Below, piece after piece: positions 54,059 through 63,092 of a stretch of 64,000 nucleotides of DNA. The stretch's first letter is position 1, and every line of letters begins with the position of its first letter. Location: contig NZ_WTVQ01000018.1 of assembly GCF_012910955.1 (NCBI RefSeq), positions 1 to 64,000 of the forward strand, given 5' to 3'. The notes below the pieces were generated by a model that was not told the origin of the DNA, searched no databases, and saw only the letters and a program-made list of their open reading frames with translations. Origin of the DNA: Aromatoleum diolicum (GTDB lineage Bacteria; Pseudomonadota; Gammaproteobacteria; Burkholderiales; Rhodocyclaceae). A program made the position numbers and the translations under genes.

Positions 54059-54198
54059 CCTTCGGATCCGGGCAAAGCGCACTATTGTGAGCCCCTTGAC
54101 CAGCGCCGGCAAATCGGTTCGCGATGAGACTTGTGCATTGCCCGATTCCTGACAGAATGGTCCGCCCCGATCTAGCGGCACCCGCTGCCGAACAACTC

Positions 54199-55191
54199 AT
54201 GCCGACCCTGCCGTTCGAATCACTCACGCCGCATCTCATCCTGGACGCCCTCGAAAGCGTCGGACTGCAACCGGACGGGCGAATGCAGGGACTCAACAGC
54301 TATGAGAACCGCGTCTACCAAGTCGGCATCGAGGATGCCCCGATGCTGGTGGTGAAGTTCTATCGCCCACAACGCTGGAGCGATGAAGCGATCGCGGAAG
54401 AACACGCCTTCGTCGTCGAACTGGCCGAGAGAGAGATTCCGGTCGTGCCGCCGCTCGCCTTGCGCGGTGCAACCCTGCATCATTACGAAGACCTGCGTTT
54501 TGCGCTCTTTCCACGAGTCGGCGGTCGCGCACCGGAGCTGTCCGATCCGGCCACACTCGAATGGATGGGACGCTTCATCGGCCGCATTCATGCCGTCGGC
54601 GCGCTCAAGCCCTACTACGCCCGCCCGGTACTCGACATTGCCCGCTTCGGCGAGGAACCGCGAGACTGGCTGTTGGCCCACGACTTCATCCCTTCCGACC
54701 TGTTACCGGCGTGGGCCAGCACCGTCGCACAGGCGCTCGACGGCGTGCATCGCTGCTTTGATCGCGCCGGCGATTTCGCGCAGATCCGCCTGCATGGCGA
54801 CTGCCACGGCGGCAACGTGCTGTGGACCGAATCCGGCCAATCGCCCGGCCCGCAGTTCGTCGATTTCGACGACAGCCGCATGGGCCCGGCGGTGCAGGAT
54901 TTATGGATGCTGATGTCCGGCTCGCGCGAGGACATGAGCCGGCAGCTCGGGGATGTGCTGGCGGGCTATGAAGACTTCCACGATTTCTCGCCGCGTGAAT
55001 TGCATCTGGTCGAAGCGCTGCGCACGCTGCGGCTCATCCACTATTCGGCATGGATCGCCCGCCGCTGGGACGATCCGGCGTTTCCCGCGGCATTTCCCTG
55101 GTTCAACACTCAGCGCTACTGGCAGGACCGCATCCTGGAACTGCGCGAGCAGATCGCGCTGATGGACGAGCCACCGCTTTGGTCAGTCTGA
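54199..55191 (+). CDS. srkA: Serine/threonine kinase SrkA (RdoA/YihE)
   Basis: 330 residues, usual length. The APH-like kinase fold has YENRVYQVGIEDAPMLVVKF with the ATP-binding Lys, the catalytic loop HGDCHGGNVLW and the metal-binding FVDFDDSRMG. Known SrkA counters stress-induced death. The start MPTLPFESLTPHLILDALES fits the family. Confidence 0.92.
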   Translation: MPTLPFESLTPHLILDALESVGLQPDGRMQGLNSYENRVYQVGIEDAPMLVVKFYRPQRWSDEAIAEEHAFVVELAEREIPVVPPLALRGATLHHYEDLRFALFPRVGGRAPELSDPATLEWMGRFIGRIHAVGALKPYYARPVLDIARFGEEPRDWLLAHDFIPSDLLPAWASTVAQALDGVHRCFDRAGDFAQIRLHGDCHGGNVLWTESGQSPGPQFVDFDDSRMGPAVQDLWMLMSGSREDMSRQLGDVLAGYEDFHDFSPRELHLVEALRTLRLIHYSAWIARRWDDPAFPAAFPWFNTQRYWQDRILELREQIALMDEPPLWSV

Positions 55192-55194
55192 ATC

Positions 55195-55698
55195 TCAAGC
55201 GCGACGCAGGAAGGAAGGCTGGCGACTGACCGCGGGAACAGGGGTTCCCGTGCGGAAATTTTCGAGCATGCGCCGAAGTGCACCAGCATCCTCTTCAGTG
55301 AAACCACGCTTGAAATCGGTCAACAACAAGTGCGACCGGCTGAACCAGTTACCCGGCGCATCGTCCAGCGCACACCACGTGGCGGTCGCCACATCGGGCA
55401 CATGCTGTCCCAGCCAAAGCATCGCCTCGCGCTCGCGCAGGCCATGCAGCTCCGCGCCATGCTTCGGAATCACATGCGGAGTCACCCCCGCAACACGCGG
55501 ACGGATGTCCTCCGCAAAGCGGCTCACCAGCTTGGGCAGCGAAAAAAGCATTCTCCAGTCCGATGCAATGACAATTCTGGCTTCATCGTAATCGCGCAGC
55601 ACCGCTTCGATGAGCGGCAGGCAGCGGAAGTCCTCCACCTCGCCCCACGGGTGGGTCACGCCATCGAAATCCATGAATATATAAGCTGTCTGGGTCAT
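55195..55698 (-). CDS. HAD-like phosphatase (HAD in Swiss Army Knife RNA repair type)
   Basis: 167 residues. The first HAD motif is FMDFDGVTHP (nucleophile Asp 10, second Asp 12), followed by ARIVIASDWRMLFSLP (motif II Ser) and WCALDDAPGNWF (motif IV Asp pair). The length and order match short HAD proteins. Substrate unknown. Converges on srkA with a three-base gap. Confidence 0.78.
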   Translation of the reverse strand: MTQTAYIFMDFDGVTHPWGEVEDFRCLPLIEAVLRDYDEARIVIASDWRMLFSLPKLVSRFAEDIRPRVAGVTPHVIPKHGAELHGLREREAMLWLGQHVPDVATATWCALDDAPGNWFSRSHLLLTDFKRGFTEEDAGALRRMLENFRTGTPVPAVSRQPSFLRRA

Positions 55699-55876
55699 TG
55701 CTTGCTCGTTGGCAGGAAAGGCGCTTCACCGCCTGGGGTGTTAGAATGCTGCATTGCGCAAATTACTGCAAGCGCCCGTATTTCGGGACATTCCGGCCGA
55801 TCGCCCGGTGCCTGGCTACATATATCCAGGCATGTTCCCGCACCCCAATTTGACGAACCTCCCTCGGAGCTCCCCC

Positions 55877-56656
55877 ATGAAATCCCTTCTCAACCTCGAA
55901 GGCAAAGTCGGCCTGATTACCGGTATCGCCAATGAGAAATCCATCTCCACCGGCGTTGCCGAGGCCTGCGTGGAAGCCGGCGCCACGCTCATCATCACCT
56001 ATCAGAACGAAAAGACCCGCGCCTTCATCGAGCCCGTCATCAACCGCTTGGGCGTCAAGGATGCCTATCTGATGGACGTGACCCGCCCGGAAACGCTCGC
56101 CGACGTCTACGAGAAGATCAATGCTCGCTACGGCAAACTGGATTTCGCCATCCACAGCATGGCATTCGCCAAGCGCGACGACCTGCACGGCCGGGTGGTC
56201 GACACTTCGCAGGACGGCTTCGCAATGGCGATGGACGTCTCCACCCACTCCTTTGTCCGCCTCGCCAAAATGGTCGAGCCGCTAATGGAAAAGGCCGGCG
56301 GCGGTTCGCTGGTGACGATGACCTACCTGGGCAGTGAAAAGGTTATCGCCAACTACGGCGTGATGGGCCTGTGCAAGGCCGCGCTGGAAGCCGCCACCCG
56401 TTACATGGCCTTTGAACTCGGCAGCAAGAACATCCGCGTCAATGCCGTGTCCCCCGGCCCGCTGATGACCCGTGCGGCCTCGGGCATCGCCGGCTTCGAT
56501 GGTCTGATGGCCGCTGCCGTCGAACGCTCGCCGATGCACAGCCTCGTCACCCCGGAAGACATCGGCGCACTGACTGCCTTCCTGGTTTCCGACGCCGGGC
56601 GTCTCGTGACGGGCGGCGTACATTTTGTGGATGCCGGCTACAACATCATGGCCTGA
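55877..56656 (+). CDS. fabI: Enoyl-[ACP] reductase FabI
   Basis: 259 residues. The N-terminal LEGKVGLITGIANEKSISTG with the GIANEKSI motif is specific to FabI; catalytic residues are in SLVTMTYLGSEKVIANYGVM (Tyr and Lys region), and the tail is VTGGVHFVDAGYNIM. It reduces enoyl-ACP with NADH in fatty-acid synthesis. A GGAGCTCCCCC site precedes the ATG. Confidence 0.95.
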   Translation: MKSLLNLEGKVGLITGIANEKSISTGVAEACVEAGATLIITYQNEKTRAFIEPVINRLGVKDAYLMDVTRPETLADVYEKINARYGKLDFAIHSMAFAKRDDLHGRVVDTSQDGFAMAMDVSTHSFVRLAKMVEPLMEKAGGGSLVTMTYLGSEKVIANYGVMGLCKAALEAATRYMAFELGSKNIRVNAVSPGPLMTRAASGIAGFDGLMAAAVERSPMHSLVTPEDIGALTAFLVSDAGRLVTGGVHFVDAGYNIMA

Positions 56657-56673
56657 CGCCGGAACGCCAAGTC

Positions 56674-57270
56674 GTGATCGATCTGGCTGAAGCGCGCGCC
56701 AAGATGGGCCGGGAATCGGTAATCCTGCCAGATCCGGTACCCGCTCATTCCCTGCTGGACGGCAAGGCCGAGATCGGTCGCGGCGAGTACAGCATCGTTC
56801 TGGAGCATCCGGACCCCGAGCGCGTGTACAAAGTCATCAGTTCGCCCGCCGACGTGTTCCTGTACACCGCCGACGACCGCCCCCGCGGCATGCACTTTCC
56901 CGTCGTCTACGCCAGCCACGGCATCATCGGCCGCGCCGTCTCGGGCTATCCGTTCCACCTGCTGGAAATGGAGCGTCTCTATCCCTTGACGGAAGGCACG
57001 CCGCCCGCCGACCTGGCGATGCGCCTGGTCGACGTATACTGGTCCGCCTGCCAGCAGTGGAGCCAGCTGGGCGCGGACATGGGGCGCATTGCGCTCTATC
57101 ACCTGAGCCTCAATCCACCGGACGTCGGCCAAACGCTCACGCAAGCGGTCAAAGCATTATCCGACTTCGTCGAGGAATATCAGGTACTGCCGGACATCCT
57201 CAACGCCAACAACCTGATGATGCGCGCGGACGGCACGCTGGTATTCTCCGATCCGGTATTCATCGCCTGA
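56674..57270 (+). CDS. Minimal protein-kinase-like protein
   Basis: 198 residues, GTG start. The N-terminal region has a P-loop-like GRGEYSIVLEHPDP and VYKVIS with an ATP-contacting Lys; the C-terminal region has LPDILNANNLMMRADGTLVF and SDPVF, which mimic the catalytic-loop Asn and the DFG-type metal-binding Asp. The HRD-like Asp appears replaced, and the protein lacks a long C-lobe. It could be a kinase, an antitoxin-like or a pseudo-kinase. It starts 17 bases after fabI, so they may be co-expressed. Not recognised by name. Confidence 0.6.
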   Translation: MIDLAEARAKMGRESVILPDPVPAHSLLDGKAEIGRGEYSIVLEHPDPERVYKVISSPADVFLYTADDRPRGMHFPVVYASHGIIGRAVSGYPFHLLEMERLYPLTEGTPPADLAMRLVDVYWSACQQWSQLGADMGRIALYHLSLNPPDVGQTLTQAVKALSDFVEEYQVLPDILNANNLMMRADGTLVFSDPVFIA

Positions 57271-57308
57271 ATGCTGCGCGCTGCCCCAAAAGGACCGGAG
57301 TTTCAATC

Positions 57309-57950
57309 ATGAACGATTGCCACGATCATCCTCCTCCCCATTCGTCGCAAATCGGAGTGGGCATCCCCCGCACACGCGAATTCGACGCCGTGGCCTTCGA
57401 GCGTGCCGTCAATGACCTGCTGGCCGCCTGCGGCGTCGCTACCGACACCACCCACACCGGCCGGACCGCGACACGTGTGCGCGAACTATGGCAGCGCCGG
57501 CTGCTCGGCGGCTACGACATGGACCCGGCCGAAGCGCTCGGCGAAGGCTTCCCGGACGACCGCAAGGATATGGTGGTCATTCGCGGCATCGCAGTGCACG
57601 GCGTGTGTCCGCATCATCTTGTGCCGTTTCGCGGAGTGGCCCATGTCGCCTACCTGCCAGGCGGGCGCCTGCATGGCTTCGGACGCATTGCGCGCCTTGT
57701 CGATGCCATAGGCCACCGCTTCACCTACCAGGAATGGATGACCCGCGACATCGCCGACGCGCTCTTGCACCATGGCCACGCGCGCGGCGCGGCCTGCATC
57801 ATCGAAGCCGAACAACTGTGTCTGCTGCTCGGTGAAGACCGGCGGGGTGACGAACGCGTTGTCACCCAGGCCTTCGCCGGTGAATTCGAAACGCGCGAAC
57901 ATCTGCGCGGCGAGTTCCTGCACGCGATCGGCAATCGCAGCCCGCGCTAA
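57309..57950 (+). CDS. folE: GTP cyclohydrolase I FolE-like
   Basis: 213 residues. The zinc and catalytic segment is VHGVCPHHLVPFRGVAHVAY: the Cys and two His are present, but the usual Glu (CEHH) is Pro here. The C-terminal LCLLLGEDRRGDERVVTQAF corresponds to the HxCxxxRG strand, with Cys present (QLCLLL). The N-terminal region to about residue 30 is non-conserved. It makes dihydroneopterin triphosphate. Substituted motif positions make activity less certain. Confidence 0.82.
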   Translation: MNDCHDHPPPHSSQIGVGIPRTREFDAVAFERAVNDLLAACGVATDTTHTGRTATRVRELWQRRLLGGYDMDPAEALGEGFPDDRKDMVVIRGIAVHGVCPHHLVPFRGVAHVAYLPGGRLHGFGRIARLVDAIGHRFTYQEWMTRDIADALLHHGHARGAACIIEAEQLCLLLGEDRRGDERVVTQAFAGEFETREHLRGEFLHAIGNRSPR

Positions 57951-57981
57951 AGTCCGTTCGGCGGTCGGCCGGGCCACCCGC

Positions 57982-58314
57982 TCAATGCAGCGTGAAGGTA
58001 GTCGGCGCCCCCCGTGGCGCAATCTCGAGCATGATCACCTCTTTGCCTCGCACCATCACCGAACCGCGCAGCCGGTCGTTTCCTGAAACCGAATATTCGA
58101 ACTCATAGACCCGCTGCGGACACATTCTCCCCTCGTCGTTACGCACCAGACGCAGCGAACGTAGAGACACGGTATCGTCGAGAAACTGTACCCCTTCACG
58201 TGCGCACGCGTTGCGCGCCGCCAACACTCCGATTTCCCGCGTCCGGACGCCGTCAAGCCAAAGCCAGCCGCCCAGGCACAGCCCAATCAACGCAAAAAGT
58301 TCGAGAGCTGACAT
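57982..58314 (-). CDS. DUF3301 family membrane protein
   Basis: 110 residues. A single N-terminal helix (ELFALIGLCLGGWLWLDGVR) is followed by the DUF3301 block ACAREGVQFLDDTVSLRSLR and RVYEFEYSVSGNDRLRGSV. Inner-membrane anchored, function unknown. Confidence 0.85.
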   Translation of the reverse strand: MSALELFALIGLCLGGWLWLDGVRTREIGVLAARNACAREGVQFLDDTVSLRSLRLVRNDEGRMCPQRVYEFEYSVSGNDRLRGSVMVRGKEVIMLEIAPRGAPTTFTLH

Positions 58315-58351
58315 CGGAAGTCGTTCCTGATCGCCGTGCGGCGCATATTCA

Positions 58352-59935
58352 TCAATCGAGCATCATGCCGCGCATCATGTAAAACAGGATGGCCGCCATG
58401 AGCGCCGAGGCTGGCACCGTAATCACCCATGCGGCGCCGACACGAAGCAGTTGCGAACGTTTGACCAGTTCATGGCGATATATATTGCGCAGGTTCTTGC
58501 GGTCGGTCTTGGAAAAATTCGCGGGGTCGAGTCGCTGCTTGGACCGGAGCTTCAGGTCCGCCAGCATTTCCCCTTTAACGTCGATCGACGCCCGGGCGAA
58601 GCGATCAAGAAACGCGTCGATCGCTTCCTGATCTCCCGCGGGGTGATGTGCCTTGATGTCGGCCACCATGCGGGCGTAGTTGCTCTTGAGGTATTCGCGC
58701 AGAAAACCCACACCGAATACGCCGCCAACGGCGATATGCGTCGAACTCACCGGCAAGCCGAACTGACTGGCGATAATCACCGTGACCGTTGTCGACATTG
58801 CGATGCAGTACGCACGCATCTGGTCCAGTTCGGTAATTTCCGAACCTACCGTCCGGATCACGGTGGCCCCGAACAGGGTAAGCCCCACCGACAATCCTAG
58901 CGCCCCCACCATCATCACCCACAGCGGAACCGGCGCCGTACGCGAGATTTCCGCAGTCTCCGTGCTGAGCACATCGAGAATCGCTGCCAGCGGGCCGACG
59001 GCGTTGGCCACGTCATTCGAACCGTGCGCAAAACTCAGCAACGCCGCGGCAAAAATCAGCGGCGCGGTAAATAGCTCATTCACACTTCGCTTCGTGTTCG
59101 CAATCAGGTGCACGCGGCGCGCGAGGAGCAACCTCACCGACACCAGCGCTGTCACCGCACAGGCGAGACCCGCAAGGGCCGCGACGATAAAACTCACCGT
59201 CAAGACGTGCCGTAGCCCTGTGAGCAACACGTAGGTAACAAAAGCCCATGCCATGAATGCGACAAGATACGGCACCATGCGCGTGGCTGCCGCCACCATG
59301 TCGGGCTGGTAAGTGATACTGCGTTTGATCAGGTAGAGGAAGGCCGCCGCGACGACGCCGCCCATCAGCGGCGAAATCACCCAGCTCGCGACAATCGCGC
59401 CCACCGAATTCCAGTTAGCGATCTCCACACCGCTGGCCGCGATTCCGGCGCCGAGCACCGCGCCAACAATGGAATGCGTGGTGGATACGGGGGCGCCTAG
59501 CGCATTGGAGAAGTTGAGCCAAAAGGCCGCCCCGAGCAGCGCCGCCATCATTACCCAGACGAACGTATCCGTATCGGGAATCTTCGACGGATCGATGATG
59601 CCGCTGCGGATCGTGGCAACCACCTCGCCACCGGCGATCAGCGCACCGGCCGCCTCGAAAATGGCAGCAATGGTCAATGCGCCGGCCAGTGTCAGAGCCC
59701 GCGAGCCGACCGCCGGCCCGACATTGTTGGCGACGTCGTTGGCACCGATATTCATCGCCATGTACGCGGCGAGCATCGCGGCGATCACTAGCATGATGCC
59801 ACCGTGACCTTCACCATTCATTGCGGCGTACAGCATGACGCCAACGACAAACATCAGCCCGATGCCAAGCCGAACGAGCTCCGCCCGCCCCTTTCTGGTA
59901 GCTTTTTCGATCTCGCTGATGTGCTTGAGCTCCAC
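58352..59935 (-). CDS. Inorganic phosphate transporter, Pit family
   Basis: 527 residues, about 11 helices. The duplicated signature is present: MNIGANDVANNVGPAVGSRA (N-half) and FAHGSNDVANAVGPLAAILD (C-half), which mark PiT/PNaS carriers. A cytoplasmic loop of about 90 residues near the C-terminus (HHPAGDQEAIDAFLDRFARA) is long for this family. Low-affinity phosphate import driven by H+ or Na+. Confidence 0.92.
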   Translation of the reverse strand: MELKHISEIEKATRKGRAELVRLGIGLMFVVGVMLYAAMNGEGHGGIMLVIAAMLAAYMAMNIGANDVANNVGPAVGSRALTLAGALTIAAIFEAAGALIAGGEVVATIRSGIIDPSKIPDTDTFVWVMMAALLGAAFWLNFSNALGAPVSTTHSIVGAVLGAGIAASGVEIANWNSVGAIVASWVISPLMGGVVAAAFLYLIKRSITYQPDMVAAATRMVPYLVAFMAWAFVTYVLLTGLRHVLTVSFIVAALAGLACAVTALVSVRLLLARRVHLIANTKRSVNELFTAPLIFAAALLSFAHGSNDVANAVGPLAAILDVLSTETAEISRTAPVPLWVMMVGALGLSVGLTLFGATVIRTVGSEITELDQMRAYCIAMSTTVTVIIASQFGLPVSSTHIAVGGVFGVGFLREYLKSNYARMVADIKAHHPAGDQEAIDAFLDRFARASIDVKGEMLADLKLRSKQRLDPANFSKTDRKNLRNIYRHELVKRSQLLRVGAAWVITVPASALMAAILFYMMRGMMLD

Positions 59936-60031
59936 GTCGCAACGCCCGGGATATAGGAAGCTGCGTATTCTTCCAGAGATACGCCGTTAACCAAATCGCA
60001 ATAAACTGTGCGGCCCGAAGGAAGCGGCAGA

Positions 60032-60388
60032 TCAGAGGCGGTCGTACTTGTCCGAACGGCCACGGGACTTGTCGCCGGGGTAGCGAGCGGCATTGACATC
60101 GATCTTGCGCCGTGCAGCATCGGCAAGATCGATGTCGAGCACATCCGCCAGACGGACCAGGTAAAGCAGCACGTCGGCAAGCTCGAGCGCAACCTCGGCC
60201 CGTTGTTCAGGTTGCAACGCGGCAGATTCCTCGGGGCTGAGCCACTGGAAGTGCTCGATTACCTCACCGGCCTCGCCTGCCAGCGCCATCGCAAGATTCT
60301 TCGGCGTGTGAAAACGATCCCACTCACGCTCCGCGGCAAACACGCGCAGCGCATCACGGAGTTCGTGCAACGAGTCGGCGGCGCTCAT
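60032..60388 (-). CDS. MazG-like nucleotide pyrophosphohydrolase
   Basis: 118 residues. Metal-binding blocks are MALAGEAGEVIEHFQW (E-x2-E) and ELADVLLYLVRLAD (E-x2-D). It belongs to the RS21-C6/dCTPase-like branch of the all-alpha NTP-PPases, which clear aberrant dNTPs. Its ATG overlaps the rlmJ stop (ATGA), so they are coupled. Confidence 0.88.
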   Translation of the reverse strand: MSAADSLHELRDALRVFAAEREWDRFHTPKNLAMALAGEAGEVIEHFQWLSPEESAALQPEQRAEVALELADVLLYLVRLADVLDIDLADAARRKIDVNAARYPGDKSRGRSDKYDRL

Positions 60389-61230
60389 TCGATGTGATGC
60401 TCTAGATCAAAACCGGCACTGTCATCCTCGCCGAGCGTGCGCGCCAGCCATGGCATAACCGATTCCAGTGTTTCCGGCAGCACCCATGGCGGATTCACAA
60501 TGTAAAGTCCGCTACCGAACATGCCGAAGCCGTCACGCGCCGGCTTGCGCACCGCCAAGCGCACGTCGAGCCAGTTTTCCGCCCCGAGGTCTGCCAGCCG
60601 GCCTGGCAACTGCCGCGCTTCCGGCCGGGCAAGCATGGGGTACCACACTGCATAGGTCCCGCCAGGAAATCGCTTTATCGCGTCAGCAAGCGTGTCGACC
60701 ACACGGCGGTAATCGTCCTTCACCTCGTACGGCGGATCGATCAGCACCACCACGCGGCGCGAGGGTGGCGGCAACAATCCGCGCAGGCTTGCAAAGCCGT
60801 CGGCCTTGCGAACCACGACGCGATCGGTATCGCGGGCGAAGGTCTGGCCAAGCAAGTCCACATCTGCGGGATGGAGTTCGAACAGGCGCATGCGATCCTG
60901 CTCGCGCAATTGCGTCATCGCCAATGCCGGCGAACCCGGGTAGAAGGTCAGGCGGCCATGCGGATTGAACTGGGCTAACGCATCGAGATAGGCCTGCATG
61001 GCTTGCGGAACGTCTTCGCGCCCCCACAACCGCCCTATTCCGTCGACAAATTCCGCGTTCTTCCCCGCCTGTTCGCTGTCCAGCGCATAGCAACCCGCCC
61101 CGGCGTGGGTGTCGACATACCACCACGGTTTGTCCTTGCGGTTGAAATAGCGCAGAAGCTCGATCAGCACAAAGTGTTTGAGAACATCGGCGTGGTTGCC
61201 GGCGTGGAAGGCGTGGCGGTAACTGAGCAT
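60385..61230 (-). CDS. rlmJ: 23S rRNA m6A2030 methyltransferase RlmJ
   Basis: 281 residues. MLSYRHAFHAGNHADVLKHF is the family N-terminus, WYVDTHAGAGCY contains the SAM motif, and VVVLIDPPYEVKDDYRR the catalytic DPPY. The ATG at 61228-61230 is chosen because the family begins MLSYRH; longer upstream frames are not conserved. Methylates A2030 of 23S rRNA. Confidence 0.95.
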   Translation of the reverse strand: MLSYRHAFHAGNHADVLKHFVLIELLRYFNRKDKPWWYVDTHAGAGCYALDSEQAGKNAEFVDGIGRLWGREDVPQAMQAYLDALAQFNPHGRLTFYPGSPALAMTQLREQDRMRLFELHPADVDLLGQTFARDTDRVVVRKADGFASLRGLLPPPSRRVVVLIDPPYEVKDDYRRVVDTLADAIKRFPGGTYAVWYPMLARPEARQLPGRLADLGAENWLDVRLAVRKPARDGFGMFGSGLYIVNPPWVLPETLESVMPWLARTLGEDDSAGFDLEHHIE

Positions 61231-61329
61231 GAAAGGAAGAATCCTGAGTAGGCGGCGAATGCTAACACTGCCTGCTATGATTGCGCCCCTGCCGGCGCAC
61301 GCGCAGCCGGTCCCGACGGAGACAAAATA

Positions 61330-61878
61330 ATGGCGATTTACGCCCTCGGCGAACGCACCCCGCACTTTGGAGAAGGCTGCTGGGTTGCCGACAACGCCAC
61401 AGTAATCGGCCAGGTGGAAGCCGGCCGCAACGTTAGTGTCTGGTACAACGTGGTGATTCGCGGCGACAATGACCCGATCACGATTGGCGATAATACCAAC
61501 ATCCAGGACGGCTCGATCCTGCACAACGACGACGGTGTGCCGCTGGTCATCGGCTCCAATGTGACCGTTGGCCACATGGTGATGCTGCACGGCTGCACCG
61601 TCGGCGACGGATCGCTTATTGGTATCAACGCCGTCGTCCTCAACCACGCCGTGATCGGCAAGGACTGCATCATCGGCGCCAATGCGCTGATCCCGGAAGG
61701 CAAGGTCATCCCCGATCGTTCACTGGTCGTCGGTTCGCCGGGGCGAATCATCCGTGAACTGACCGACGAGGACATCGCCGGCCTACGCCAGAATGCGGTC
61801 AACTACGTTCAGAACGCCCACATGTACGCCGCGGAACTTCGCCACATCAGCCCGGTTCTGCCCAAGCGACCGGGCTGA
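61330..61878 (+). CDS. Gamma-carbonic anhydrase family protein
   Basis: 182 residues of left-handed beta-helix with hexapeptide repeats. Metal-binding His are in SILHNDDGVPLV and VTVGHMVMLHGC (three His). The conserved RGDNDPITIGDNTNIQDGS segment marks the YrdA/PaaY branch. GGAGACAAAAT precedes the ATG. May hydrate CO2 or act as a thioesterase; physiological substrate unknown. Confidence 0.9.
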   Translation: MAIYALGERTPHFGEGCWVADNATVIGQVEAGRNVSVWYNVVIRGDNDPITIGDNTNIQDGSILHNDDGVPLVIGSNVTVGHMVMLHGCTVGDGSLIGINAVVLNHAVIGKDCIIGANALIPEGKVIPDRSLVVGSPGRIIRELTDEDIAGLRQNAVNYVQNAHMYAAELRHISPVLPKRPG

Positions 61879-61956
61879 GCCCCTCTCACGCATGTCGTCG
61901 GCCGTACCGGCAGCACCACAGGGACCGTCGGCACGGCCCCTGACGGTCTCTCCGAC

Positions 61957-62829
61957 TCAGGCACTGTTGGGCGTGCCGGCGCGAGTGAGCCAGACGACGG
62001 CCCCCAGTATCACGACGCCGCCGACAATCTGATTCGGCAGGATCGGTTCGCCGAGAAAAGTCGCAGCCAGCACGAAGGTCACCACCGGCTCGAGTGTCGA
62101 CAGCGTCGCCGCATCGGCGGCACCCAGCTTTTGCATGCCGACGAAGAAGCTCACCATCGCAATCACCGTCGACACGACAGCGATCAGCACGACCGCAAGC
62201 CAGCCGGTCGCGCCCTGCGGCCATAACGGCCCATTCAGCGCCGCCAGTGCACCGAATACCACTGCCGCGGCAATCATCACCACGGTAGCCGAGGCCAGTG
62301 GTGCCTCCTCGTTCATCACCCGGCTCCCGACCAGAATATATATGGAGTAGATCACCGCCGCCCCGACCCCTAGTGCAATCCCCAGAGGTTGGCCGCTGAC
62401 GCTGCCACCAATCGTCAACGCGGTCCCGGCCAGCGCCGCCAGCACCGCGGCAAGGCGCCCCGCAGTCAGTCGCCGGCGAAGAATTACCGCGCCGATCACG
62501 GTTACCAAGATCGGGTAAAGATAGAGCAACAGCGCGACGAGCCCGGCCGACGCATAATTCAGCGCGGAGAAAAAGCTGAAAGACTGCCCGACGTACCCGA
62601 CTCCACCCATCGCGGCAAGAATCACGAGGTTCCGCGACGAGGGCCAGCGGCGGCGGCTGGCCAGCATTACGACCGACATCAGCACCGCAGCGATCAGGAA
62701 GCGCAGAAACAGGACCGTCACGACATCCGCGCCACTGTCCCGAGCAAAACGCGCGAAAATCGCCATCGCACCGAATGCCGTCGCCGAAACCGCGATATAC
62801 AGAGCCCCGACAAAGCGCCCGTTGCTCAT
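61957..62829 (-). CDS. EamA/DMT-superfamily transporter
   Basis: 290 residues, ten helices in two EamA halves. MSNGRFVGALYIAVSATAFG starts the first half, QSFSFFSALNYASAGLVALL corresponds to helix 3/4, and LEPVVTFVLAATFLGEPILP belongs to the second. The start with GGAGGTGGC upstream is used instead of a longer frame. Substrate unknown. Confidence 0.87.
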   Translation of the reverse strand: MSNGRFVGALYIAVSATAFGAMAIFARFARDSGADVVTVLFLRFLIAAVLMSVVMLASRRRWPSSRNLVILAAMGGVGYVGQSFSFFSALNYASAGLVALLLYLYPILVTVIGAVILRRRLTAGRLAAVLAALAGTALTIGGSVSGQPLGIALGVGAAVIYSIYILVGSRVMNEEAPLASATVVMIAAAVVFGALAALNGPLWPQGATGWLAVVLIAVVSTVIAMVSFFVGMQKLGAADAATLSTLEPVVTFVLAATFLGEPILPNQIVGGVVILGAVVWLTRAGTPNSA

Positions 62830-63092
62830 GCCACCTCCGGATATGAAAATCGATATGCTTGCCCACGCCACAAGGCATGGTCAATGCTGCGCCCGCAGAG
62901 TTACCGCCATGTCGGAATTAGCCGCGGACGCGGCGTACCGGCACGCGCCTAGCTTTCCCGCCGCACCCGAATCCGCATCCGCACGCTTGTGCGACGATCA
63001 TTATTTACAAGACATTACACGCACCCGTGCGCCCGTGCGCTGAGTGGCGTTACACTGCGCGCCTCCAGGCACTCACGCAGGGGATTGCCCTC

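Noticed and set aside
61923-61948. GACCGTC/GACGGTC dyad between the gamma-CA gene and the EamA gene as a shared terminator
   Set aside because: 7-bp stem with a 12-base loop and no U-run; too weak to call.
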